From Anaerolineaceae bacterium UBA700 (GTDB taxonomy: Bacteria > Chloroflexota > Anaerolineae > Anaerolineales > Anaerolineaceae): a stretch of DNA of 6,957 nt. The DNA lies in NCBI GenBank assembly GCA_002298885.1, contig DBMK01000190.1:1-6957 (forward strand). The letters run 5' to 3'. How positions within the stretch are numbered: the stretch's first letter is position 1; each line of letters starts with the position of its first letter. Positions 1 to 5,533 of this stretch are shown one piece after another. A model generated the notes under the pieces. That model saw only the letters and a program-made list of their open reading frames with translations. It had not been told where the DNA came from and did not search any database. Both the position numbers and the translations under genes were made by a program.

Positions 1-38
1 CCCTCTCCTGAGAATGGTTTTTAATTCTCAGGAGAGGG
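1..38. repeat. perfect 15-bp inverted repeat (hairpin)
   Basis: The left arm CCCTCTCCTGAGAAT (1-15) is exactly complementary to the right arm at 24-38, with an 8-base loop that is mostly T. A G-rich tail (GCCGGGGGTGAGG, 39-51) follows. CCCTCTCC...GGAGAGGG followed by a G-rich tail resembles a common style of dispersed intergenic repeat in high-GC bacteria. That resemblance is from memory and I cannot assign a named family. The element touches the window edge, so it could be longer. It could also act as a transcript-end structure for a gene to the left, although no clean T-run follows it. Confidence 0.8.
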
Positions 39-123
39 GCCGGGGGTGAGGCTAGTAGGCCCATCTAGACTCTGATTACCCTTTTAAGTTTTCAAAAACC
101 ATCAGTAGGCCTGATTTCTTGTA

Positions 124-145
124 GCATGGGGCTTCAGCTCCATGC
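124..145. repeat. 9-bp hairpin with TTCA tetraloop
   Basis: GCATGGGGC (124-132) pairs with GCTCCATGC (137-145) around the loop TTCA, with one G-U wobble. It lies in the spacer, about 160 bases before the -10 box of the downstream gene. It may be a dispersed repeat or part of an upstream transcript's end. No function can be assigned. Confidence 0.5.
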
Positions 146-304
146 GTTGCAACGGAAAGGCCACATTATTGTCAGAATAATTTGTTAAAGTTCAAAAGGG
201 AAGGGGAGGGGGAGAGGTTCGATTCAGGGCAAAAGTGGCAACTTTGGATAATTCACAAGAAAGGCAGAGTCAAGCTCGATTTCAATAAACCGGATTTTTT
301 TCGG

Positions 305-310
305 TATAAT
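305..310 (+). promoter_or_regulatory. -10 box (TATAAT) just upstream of the secreted-protein start
   Basis: A perfect consensus TATAAT ends 10 bases before the ATG at 321. Transcription normally starts about 6-8 bases after the -10 box, so the predicted leader is only a few bases. There is no purine-rich Shine-Dalgarno in the gap (TATTTTATCC), which fits leaderless or near-leaderless translation. The best -35 candidate, TTCAAT at 281-286 with an 18-base spacer, is weak. Promoter function is inferred from sequence only. Confidence 0.6.
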
Positions 311-320
311 TATTTTATCC

Positions 321-3077
321 ATGAGCCATTCACTTACAACTCACCGCCCCTTCGCCAGGCGTCCTGCCAGGGTGAAGGCCGGGGCCCTTATCCTGGCCGC
401 CCTGGTCTGCTTGAGCGTGGCCGCGGCGCCGCCGCCGCCGACACCCACCATCCAGCCGGCTGCAGCCGCGCCTGCCCTTGCAGGTATCGACGCCTTTAGC
501 CCGGTTTCAGCGAATGCCGGCTGGCTGCTCTCCGGCCAGCACCTGTACTGGACCCAGTCCGCCGGGCAGAGCTGGGCGGACATTACCCCGCCCGACCTGG
601 CCGGCCTGGCCATCCAGGCCGTTACCTTTTTGGACGTCAACACCGGCTGGGCCGTCCTGGCCGGCGCCGGGGCGGATGGCGAGCCGCAATACCGGCTCAT
701 GCGCACCCTCGACGGCGGGCGTGTGTGGCAGCCGTTTGACCTGGCCCTCTTCGCGCCCGGCGATGATGCCGCCCAGGCCTCCAAAGTCTTTCTGCAGTTC
801 ATCGACGCCCAGACCGGCTGGCTGGTGGTCCGCCAGGCCAGCAGCAGCAACTTCAGCCGCGGCACGCTGTTCGCCACCCGCGACGGCGGGCAGACCTGGC
901 GCCGCCTGGATATTCCTATCGGCGAGCCGGTGGCGTTCGTTACGCCCGAGGTGGGGTGGACGGCCGGCGGGGCAGCCGGCAGCGAGCTTTATAACACCCT
1001 GGACGGCGGCCAGACCTGGCAGACCGTGACCCCGGGCGTCCCGTCCGCGGCGCAGGGGCTCTACGAGCTGCCGGTCTTCACAGACGCCCAATCCGGCGTC
1101 CTGCCGGTGCTCGTCCCCGCTGGGGACCGGTCGCGCCTGGAGCTACTGGCCACCACCGATGGCGGCCTCACCTGGCAGCCATCTGCCCAGGTGGCCCTGG
1201 ACCAGCCGGCGTCGCCCGGCGTCGAGCTCCCCTTGGCGGTCTTTGACGCCGCACATTGGAGCTTGCTTGAGCCATCCGGCCAGGGCCTGGTGCGCCGCTC
1301 CGGGCAGGCGCAAACCAACCAGGCGCCTCGCATTCCAAGCGCGGGTACGCTCGGCGCCCTGAAGATGGTCTCGCCGGACAGCGGCTGGGCTTTGCAGACC
1401 TTCGACGAATGCACCCCCCAGACGGTTGGCTCCTCTTCCAGCGGGCAGTGCGACCGGGAAGTGCGCCTCCTACAGACCGGGGACGGCGGGCAAAGCTGGA
1501 TTACACTGCCGCTGCCGGCCGGACTGGCCGTGAGCGGCTCCAGTATTTTCAGCAACCAGACCGGGCCTGTTACGGCCCCGGGCGGGATTTCTCCCCAGGG
1601 GATGTGGTCCTCTGTCCTGCTCCTCACCGGTCAGGGCTTCGATACCTGCACCGTGCCCACTGCCGCCCAACTGCAGACCTGGATCAGCAAAGGCCCCTAC
1701 AAGGCGGTCAACCTGTACATCGGCGGCTCGCTGCGGGCCTGCCCCAACCCACTCTTGAACGCCGCCCTCCTCTCACAGCTCAAACAGCAGGGCTGGACGT
1801 TTATACCTACCTGGGTGGGGCCTCAAGCCGCCTGCACCTCCTATGGCTCGCGCATCAGTTACGATCTGACTGCAGCCTACAACCAGGGCGTCAGCGAGGC
1901 CAATGCCGCCACCAACGCCGTTGCCACGCTTGGACTGACCCTGGCCGACAAATCGGGGTCCGTCATCTATTACGACCTGGAGGCGTACGGAGGCACCGGT
2001 GCCTCCCAGGCCTGCCGGGATTCAGCTAAATCCTTTATGTCGGGCTGGACGAGCCAGTTGCACGCCCGCGGCAACCTGTCAGGGGTCTACGGCGGCGCGT
2101 GCAGCTCGGCGCTATCCGATTTCGCCGGCGCCGCCAATGTGCCCGACGCCGTCTGGGTGGCGTCCTGGTTGAGCTCGCCCCAGTACCATGCCGATGCCAC
2201 GGTATTAGACATCCCGTGCCTGAGCAACGTCCTGTGGAAAACCCACCAGCGCCTGCGCCAGTATACCTACGGCCACGCCGAGACGTGGGGCGGCGTATCC
2301 CTGCAGATCGACAGCAACGTTGTGGACGGCCCGGTGGCAAGCAGCATCGACGTCACGCCTCCCACTGCAACGACCACGATCAAGCCGCTGTACAAGAATT
2401 CGCCATTCCGCGACTTTTCGGTGGTGATGAGCGCCACAGACACCCAAACCGGGGTGGCCAGCTACGACCTGCAGTACCGCGACGGGCCATCGGGCACCTG
2501 GGTGGACGCGGTCACCAAGACCACCAATCCCACCTACCCCTTCGCCGGCGTGGAAGGGCACACCTATACCTTCCACGTGCGCGCCCGCGATAATGCGGGC
2601 AACCTGAGCGCCTACATGGGCGAGTCGCAATACACCGTGCCCCTGGCCCAGCCCGTTGCGGCCGACTCCTTCGAGCCAGACAACACCCCGGCGGCGGCCC
2701 AGCCGTTCGTCCTGGGTGAAACCCAAACGCACAACTTCAACGCGGCCGGCGATACGGACTGGGTGCGCCTTACGGCACAGGCTAACCAGGTCTACCTGGT
2801 TTGGACCTCCAACATCGGCGGCTTTGCCGACACGGTGGTCGAGCTCTACGCCCCCGATGGCACCACTTTGCTGGCCCTGAACGACGACGACCCGGCCAAC
2901 TGGCCCTCCTCGCGCCTGGCGTGGCGCGCCCCCGCCGCCGGGACGTATTACCTGAAGGTACACCATTTTGACGTCTATGCCTTCGGCCTCACCACCCGCT
3001 ATGGCCTGTCCATCACCCAGTTGAGCAACCCGGTCTACGCGCCGGTCATTTTTGGCAGCCCGCCGGCTGCCCCGTAA
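321..3077 (+). CDS. secreted multidomain protein: Asp-box repeats, DUF1906, Fn3-like and PPC domains
   Basis: This 918-residue protein is predicted to be exported. A basic stretch (RRPARVK) and a hydrophobic core at about 21-36 ending in AAA form a signal peptide, with no lipobox. Residues 57-400 carry YCF48/BNR-like units. Five clear Asp-box motifs (DGGxxW) lie at 131-136, 188-193, 228-233, 280-285 and 388-393, with a degenerate one at 78-85, suggesting a beta-propeller. Residues 439-670 match a DUF1906 (Rv2525c-like, glycoside-hydrolase-like) domain: GFD start, YIGG, acidic YDLEAY (551-556), HQRLRQY, and the closing LQIDSNVVDG. Residues 677-775 look Fn3/Ig-like and 782-898 are a PPC domain. 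All eight cysteines after the signal fall at 364-633, consistent with disulfides. No C-terminal anchor is visible; the end (VYAPVIF) resembles C-terminal tails of Chloroflexota secreted proteins. A role in wall or polymer binding or hydrolysis is inference; the substrate is unknown. The start follows the adjacent -10 box and signal peptide. Confidence 0.9.
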   Translation: MSHSLTTHRPFARRPARVKAGALILAALVCLSVAAAPPPPTPTIQPAAAAPALAGIDAFSPVSANAGWLLSGQHLYWTQSAGQSWADITPPDLAGLAIQAVTFLDVNTGWAVLAGAGADGEPQYRLMRTLDGGRVWQPFDLALFAPGDDAAQASKVFLQFIDAQTGWLVVRQASSSNFSRGTLFATRDGGQTWRRLDIPIGEPVAFVTPEVGWTAGGAAGSELYNTLDGGQTWQTVTPGVPSAAQGLYELPVFTDAQSGVLPVLVPAGDRSRLELLATTDGGLTWQPSAQVALDQPASPGVELPLAVFDAAHWSLLEPSGQGLVRRSGQAQTNQAPRIPSAGTLGALKMVSPDSGWALQTFDECTPQTVGSSSSGQCDREVRLLQTGDGGQSWITLPLPAGLAVSGSSIFSNQTGPVTAPGGISPQGMWSSVLLLTGQGFDTCTVPTAAQLQTWISKGPYKAVNLYIGGSLRACPNPLLNAALLSQLKQQGWTFIPTWVGPQAACTSYGSRISYDLTAAYNQGVSEANAATNAVATLGLTLADKSGSVIYYDLEAYGGTGASQACRDSAKSFMSGWTSQLHARGNLSGVYGGACSSALSDFAGAANVPDAVWVASWLSSPQYHADATVLDIPCLSNVLWKTHQRLRQYTYGHAETWGGVSLQIDSNVVDGPVASSIDVTPPTATTTIKPLYKNSPFRDFSVVMSATDTQTGVASYDLQYRDGPSGTWVDAVTKTTNPTYPFAGVEGHTYTFHVRARDNAGNLSAYMGESQYTVPLAQPVAADSFEPDNTPAAAQPFVLGETQTHNFNAAGDTDWVRLTAQANQVYLVWTSNIGGFADTVVELYAPDGTTLLALNDDDPANWPSSRLAWRAPAAGTYYLKVHHFDVYAFGLTTRYGLSITQLSNPVYAPVIFGSPPAAP

Positions 3078-3090
3078 TAACTGCCTCTTC

Positions 3091-3119
3091 TTGCCCTCTC
3101 GGTTACTGCCTGCTACAAT
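3091..3119 (+). promoter_or_regulatory. promoter before the methyltransferase 5' remnant
   Basis: TTGCCC (3091-3096) and TACAAT (3114-3119) are 17 bases apart. The -10 is preceded by TGC, an extended -10 pattern. It lies 14 bases after the stop of the secreted-protein gene. It ends six bases before the ATG at 3126, so a transcript would start at or next to that ATG. If active, it would now drive the small 70-residue gene at 3248. Inferred from sequence only. Confidence 0.5.
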
Positions 3120-3125
3120 TCTCTC

Positions 3126-3245
3126 ATGCCCCATCGCATCTACTTAGGCGACAACCTGCTATACTTATTTTGGGTCGAGAATCCAAAAGGCCGAATTGGA
3201 ACCAGATCTTTCAGGCCAATTCTGATTAATAATTTGGAAATCTGA
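3126..3245 (+). pseudogene. 5' remnant of a DNA methyltransferase gene
   Basis: The frame opens MPHRIYLGDNL, which matches MLHRIYFGDNL, the start of the complete methyltransferase at 3618, in 9 of 11 residues. The DNA agrees at 27 of 33 bases. Four of the six differences are silent third-position changes (His, Ile, Tyr, Asp codons), so this was once translated and is a diverged homologue, not a fresh copy. Similarity ends at about 3158-3167. The rest of the 39-residue frame to the TGA at 3243-3245 is unrelated, and the catalytic DPPF and FxGxG regions are absent. The frame stops two bases before the GTG of the next gene. The alternative, chance similarity, is unlikely because the TACAATT and its six-base spacing to the ATG are also shared. 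Confidence 0.65.
3193..3222. promoter_or_regulatory. inverted repeat upstream of the small gene, possible operator
   Basis: GAATTGG (3193-3199) and CCAATTC (3216-3222) form a perfect 7-bp dyad around a 16-base centre, 26 bases before the start of the 70-residue gene. A near direct repeat is also present (AGGCCGAATT, then AGGCCAATT). Autoregulatory operators are common ahead of toxin-antitoxin-type modules, but nothing here shows binding. It could be chance. Confidence 0.25.
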
Positions 3246-3247
3246 TC

Positions 3248-3460
3248 GTGAAAAAAATCCGAGAACCGCGCCTGGATCGAACCGCGTTTTCAGTTGGGTC
3301 ATTAACCGATGATTCTGACGAAATCCATTATTGGCTTGAACGCACACCATCAGAGCGCATAGAAGCGCTAGAGCAAATCCGACAAATCGTCTATGGCTAC
3401 GATCCATCTACCACCCGACTTCAAAGAATTCTTGAGATTGCTGAACTCAAACCAGGTTGA
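3248..3460 (+). CDS. small partner protein of an MNT-type nucleotidyltransferase module (putative antitoxin-like)
   Basis: This 70-residue cytoplasmic protein has no signal or membrane segment. Key stretches are SLTDDSDEIHYWLERTP, then ERIEALEQIRQIVYGYDP and TTRLQRILEI. I recognise this pattern (YWL.RTP.ER..A.E..R...YGYDP.T.RLQR) from short proteins encoded directly upstream of, or overlapping, single-domain nucleotidyltransferases in cyanobacteria, Chloroflexota and others. Length and both ends fit the family, so it appears intact. The GTG start is supported by GGAAA at 3236-3240, seven bases upstream. Its 3' end overlaps the nucleotidyltransferase remnant by 68 bases in another frame, as expected of a coupled pair. 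An antitoxin role is inferred from the arrangement; in related systems either partner may be the toxin. The gene is AT-richer than its neighbours, suggesting acquisition by transfer. Confidence 0.7.
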   Translation: MKKIREPRLDRTAFSVGSLTDDSDEIHYWLERTPSERIEALEQIRQIVYGYDPSTTRLQRILEIAELKPG

Positions 3461-3573
3461 GTATCTCCTGATAGGGGGTTATGCAGTCGGTTATCATGGA
3501 TATCCACTTAAAGATTAATAAAAAGGCCAGCGGTCGATATAAAGATCTCAATGATCTTGAACATTTACATTGA
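3393..3573 (+). pseudogene. MNT-type nucleotidyltransferase, internally deleted and frameshifted
   Basis: A frame from ATG 3393 to TAA 3516-3518 reads MATIHLPPDFKEFLRLLNS and then VEYLLIGGYAVGYHGYP, the N-terminus of the nucleotidyltransferase family that partners the gene before it. In the family this is followed by an R-A-T-x-D-x-D segment holding the catalytic acids; here it breaks off after GYHGYP. Immediately after, in the +1 frame from about 3511, comes INKKASGRYKDLNDLEHLH with a TGA at 3571-3573, which is the C-terminus of the same family. The middle, about 90 residues by comparison with the usual length of about 150 (from memory), is missing, and the two ends are out of frame. The product cannot be a working enzyme. 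The junction lies near 3504-3511. Both ends are recognised from family memory, not from a search. Confidence 0.75.
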
Positions 3574-3605
3574 GAGATCCTACTTCTCTTCACCCCACTC
3601 TCGAT

Positions 3606-3611
3606 TACAAT
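3606..3611 (+). promoter_or_regulatory. -10 box (TACAAT) of the methyltransferase gene
   Basis: TACAAT ends six bases before the ATG at 3618, the same box and the same spacing as in front of the broken copy at 3126. The expected transcription start falls on or beside the ATG. There is no Shine-Dalgarno in TAATTT, so leaderless translation is likely. No good -35 hexamer is visible at 16-18 bases upstream. Confidence 0.5.
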
Positions 3612-3617
3612 TAATTT

Positions 3618-4463
3618 ATGCTCCACCGCATTTATTTCGGCGATAACCTGCCCATTCTCGAATCTCTCCCCCCCGATTCCGTCGATTTAATCTACATCGA
3701 TCCCCCATTTAATACCGGCAAGACTCAGGCCCGCACCCAGATCCGCACCGAGCGCAGCGAAAACGGGGACAGGACGGGATTTTCGGGGCAGCGCTACCAG
3801 ACCATCAAGATTGGCTCGAAGGGCTATGCGGATATCTTCGACGATTTCCTGGCCTTCCTGGAGCCGCGGTTGGAGCAGGCCTACCGCCTGTTGAAGCCCG
3901 CCGGCAGCCTGTACTTCCACATCGACTACCGCGAGGTGCATTACTGCAAGCTGCTGCTGGATGCGATCTTCGGGCGGGATTCGTTTTTGAATGAAATCAT
4001 CTGGGCGTACGACTATGGGGCGCGCACCCGGCGCAAGTGGCCCCCCAAGCACGACAACATCCTGTGGTACGCCAAGGATCCCGAGCGATACACTTTCAAC
4101 TTCGCCGACCTGGAGCGAATCCCCTACATGGCCCCCAACCTGGTGGGGCCCGAGAAGGCCGCCCGCGGCAAGACGCCGACCGACACCTGGTGGCACACGA
4201 TCGTGCCGACCAACGGCAAGGAGAAGACCGGCTATCCCACCCAGAAGCCGCTGGGCATCCTACGGCGCATCGTGGCGGCGTCCTCCAATCCGGGCGAGGT
4301 GGTGCTGGATTTCTTCGCTGGCAGCGGGACGACCGGCGCGGCGTGCCTTGAGCTGGGCCGCCAGTTCATCCTGGTCGACAACAACCCCCAGTCGATGGAG
4401 GTGATGGCAAAACGGTTTAGTGCTGTAAGTGGGATAGAATGGGTTAATTTCAATCCAGGTTAG
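3618..4463 (+). CDS. site-specific DNA methyltransferase (amino-MTase, beta-class motif order)
   Basis: This 281-residue enzyme is predicted to transfer a methyl group from S-adenosylmethionine to an exocyclic amino group of DNA (N6-adenine or N4-cytosine). The catalytic motif IV is DPPF at 28-31 (context IDPPFNTGK). The AdoMet-binding motif I is DFFAGSGTTG at 231-240, preceded by TQKP at 208-211 (motif X region) and followed by ILVDNN at 251-256. Motif IV before motif I is the beta arrangement. Length is normal for a compact member with a short target-recognition region (about 120-205). The start is set by the close -10 box and by the N-terminal IYFGDNL typical of the family. No restriction endonuclease gene is next to it, so it looks like an orphan. 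It converges on ilvE across a hairpin element. The target sequence cannot be read from the gene. Confidence 0.92.
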   Translation: MLHRIYFGDNLPILESLPPDSVDLIYIDPPFNTGKTQARTQIRTERSENGDRTGFSGQRYQTIKIGSKGYADIFDDFLAFLEPRLEQAYRLLKPAGSLYFHIDYREVHYCKLLLDAIFGRDSFLNEIIWAYDYGARTRRKWPPKHDNILWYAKDPERYTFNFADLERIPYMAPNLVGPEKAARGKTPTDTWWHTIVPTNGKEKTGYPTQKPLGILRRIVAASSNPGEVVLDFFAGSGTTGAACLELGRQFILVDNNPQSMEVMAKRFSAVSGIEWVNFNPG

Positions 4464-4470
4464 AGGGTTT

Positions 4471-4582
4471 AACCACGGAGGCACGGAGAACACGGAGTTT
4501 TTTATATAAAACAGGTTGCGGCAAGGCTGCAACCTGTTTTATATAAAAGGTTTTTCTCCGTGCTCTCCGTGGCTCCGTGGTT
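4471..4582. repeat. palindromic element I: three CACGGAG heptamers flanking a 20-bp hairpin
   Basis: CACGGAG occurs at 4474-4480, 4482-4488 and 4491-4497. Its complement CTCCGTG occurs at 4556-4562, 4565-4571 and 4573-4579. The outer arms (4471-4497 and 4556-4582) pair at 25 of 27 positions. Inside is a perfect 20-bp stem (4500-4519 with 4529-4548, TTTTATATAAAACAGG...) and a 9-base loop. The element fills the gap between the convergent methyltransferase and ilvE genes and ends on the last base of the ilvE stop codon. It could serve as a two-way terminator or as a mobile palindromic repeat (MITE-like). CACGGAG-type intergenic repeats occur in many bacteria, to my recollection, but I cannot name a family. 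Confidence 0.85.
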
Positions 4583-5505
4583 CAATCGTTTATATAAGTG
4601 AGCCAGGCGGGCGAGCGGGGGTGGGTGCCGTGGACGAGGGAGCTGAAGGCTTGCTGGAGCTTGCGGGTGATGGGGCCCATGCGACCGGAGCCGATCTGGC
4701 GGAAGTCGATCTCGGTCACCGACACCACCTCGGCGGCGGTGCCGCAGACGAAGACCTCATCGGCGATGTAGAGCTGGTCGCGGCTGATGAGGGTCTCTTT
4801 CACCTGCAGGCCCAGGTCGGCGGCCAGGGCCAGGAGCGAATCGCGGGTGATGCCCTCCAGCACATCGGCGGTCTGCGGAGTGTAGATGACGCCCCGGCGC
4901 ACCATAAACAGGTTCTCGCCGGTGCATTCGGCCACGTAGCCCTGCGGGTCGAGCATGATCGCCTCGTCGAAGCCCAGGCGGGTCGATTCGGTCTTGGCGA
5001 GCACGCTGTTGGAATAGTTGCCGGTGATCTTGGCCTTGGTCATCATGATGTTGGGGGCGTGGCGGGTAAAGGAGGAAACGTTGGCGCGCACTCCCTTCTC
5101 GGCGGCCTCGTCGCCCAGGTAGGCGCCCCACTCCCACACCGCGATGCCCACGCGCGCTTCGCCGTTATCCAGGTTGAGGGTGGGGTTGGCGGTGGTGTGG
5201 TAGATCAGCGGGCGGATGTAGCAGGCGGCGAAACCGTTGGCGCGCACCGTCTCCTTGGCCGCCTCCACCAGCTCGGCGGCGGTGTAGGGCAGGTTGCAGA
5301 AGCCCAGGATGCGGGCCGAGTTGATCAGGCGCTCGAAGTGCTCGGGGGCGCGGAAGATGGCCGAGCCGCGGTCGGTGCTGTAGCAGCGCAGGCCCTCGAA
5401 CACGCCCAGCCCGTAGTGCAGGCCGGAGTTGAGAAATGGAACGGTGGCCTTCTCATACTCCACCAGCTTCCCGTCCATCCAGATGTATTTCGATTCGATT
5501 CCCAT
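4582..5505 (-). CDS. ilvE: branched-chain amino acid aminotransferase
   Basis: A 307-residue cytoplasmic PLP enzyme (fold type IV) that interconverts Val, Leu and Ile with their 2-oxo acids using glutamate/2-oxoglutarate, the last step of their synthesis. The N-terminus has the typical HYGLGVFEGLRCY (30-42). The PLP lysine is K159 in AKITGNYSNS, and the cofactor-contacting Glu is E193 in AECTGENLF. Further family marks are LEGITRDS (216-223) and CGTAAEV (254-260). Length matches the family. The start has a good Shine-Dalgarno (AGGAG). It lies downstream of leuB on the same strand, 157 bases away, with a palindromic element in between, and its stop touches another such element. D-amino acid transaminase or aminodeoxychorismate lyase share the fold, but the VFEGLRCY motif and the leuB neighbour favour IlvE. 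Confidence 0.95.
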   Translation of the reverse strand: MGIESKYIWMDGKLVEYEKATVPFLNSGLHYGLGVFEGLRCYSTDRGSAIFRAPEHFERLINSARILGFCNLPYTAAELVEAAKETVRANGFAACYIRPLIYHTTANPTLNLDNGEARVGIAVWEWGAYLGDEAAEKGVRANVSSFTRHAPNIMMTKAKITGNYSNSVLAKTESTRLGFDEAIMLDPQGYVAECTGENLFMVRRGVIYTPQTADVLEGITRDSLLALAADLGLQVKETLISRDQLYIADEVFVCGTAAEVVSVTEIDFRQIGSGRMGPITRKLQQAFSSLVHGTHPRSPAWLTYIND

Positions 5506-5513
5506 GACTTCTT

Positions 5514-5518
5514 CTCCT
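5514..5518 (-). promoter_or_regulatory. Shine-Dalgarno of ilvE
   Basis: On the minus strand AAAGGAGAAGAAGTC stands directly before the ATG, with AGGAG eight bases from it. This fixes the ilvE start and contrasts with the plus-strand genes, where -10 boxes stand almost against the ATG and no ribosome site is present. Confidence 0.8.
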
Positions 5519-5533
5519 TTGGAGTGAGTGCTT

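Larger units (their letters stand above)
1..320. other. non-coding region upstream of the secreted-protein gene
   Basis: I see no convincing gene in these 320 bases. A plus-strand frame open from 182 to 499 overlaps the start of the large secreted-protein gene, has low-complexity composition, and shows no family features. The region holds a perfect inverted repeat at its left end (1-38), a smaller hairpin (124-145), a short AT-rich dyad (ATTATT at 165-170, AATAAT at 176-181), an 8-base direct repeat AGTAGGCC (54-61 and 104-111), a purine-rich G tract (198-217) and the -10 box at 305-310. It is AT-richer than the coding DNA that follows. Confidence 0.7.

Noticed and set aside
54..111. AGTAGGCC direct repeat
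   Set aside because: There are only two 8-base copies 50 bases apart with no shared flanks, so this could be chance; no CRISPR-like periodicity.
198..217. G-rich tract as a quadruplex
   Set aside because: The runs GGG, GGGG, GGGGG and GAGG could fold, but the last run is short and nothing ties it to a gene start.
182..499. 105-residue plus-strand frame at the left
   Set aside because: It starts at TTG, overlaps the signal-peptide region of the secreted protein in another frame, and shows no family pattern.
3054..3071. GGCAGCC/GGCTGCC hairpin as a terminator of the secreted-protein gene
   Set aside because: The 7-bp stem lies inside the last codons (GSPPAA) and its T-run is before, not after, the stem on the plus strand.
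2205..3134. 309-residue minus-strand open frame
   Set aside because: It is antisense to the DUF1906/PPC part of the secreted protein, whose motifs are unmistakable; no ribosome site or family marks.
3165..3407. 80-residue minus-strand frame with a hydrophobic stretch (ALALLCALMVC)
   Set aside because: It resembles a small membrane toxin at first sight, but it is the complement of the small partner gene and the spacer before it. The plus strand there has recognisable family sequence.
4474..4579. CACGGAG repeats as a CRISPR array
   Set aside because: The units are 7 bases with 1-2 base gaps and occur as inverted arms of a hairpin, with no 30-40 base spacers and no cas genes.
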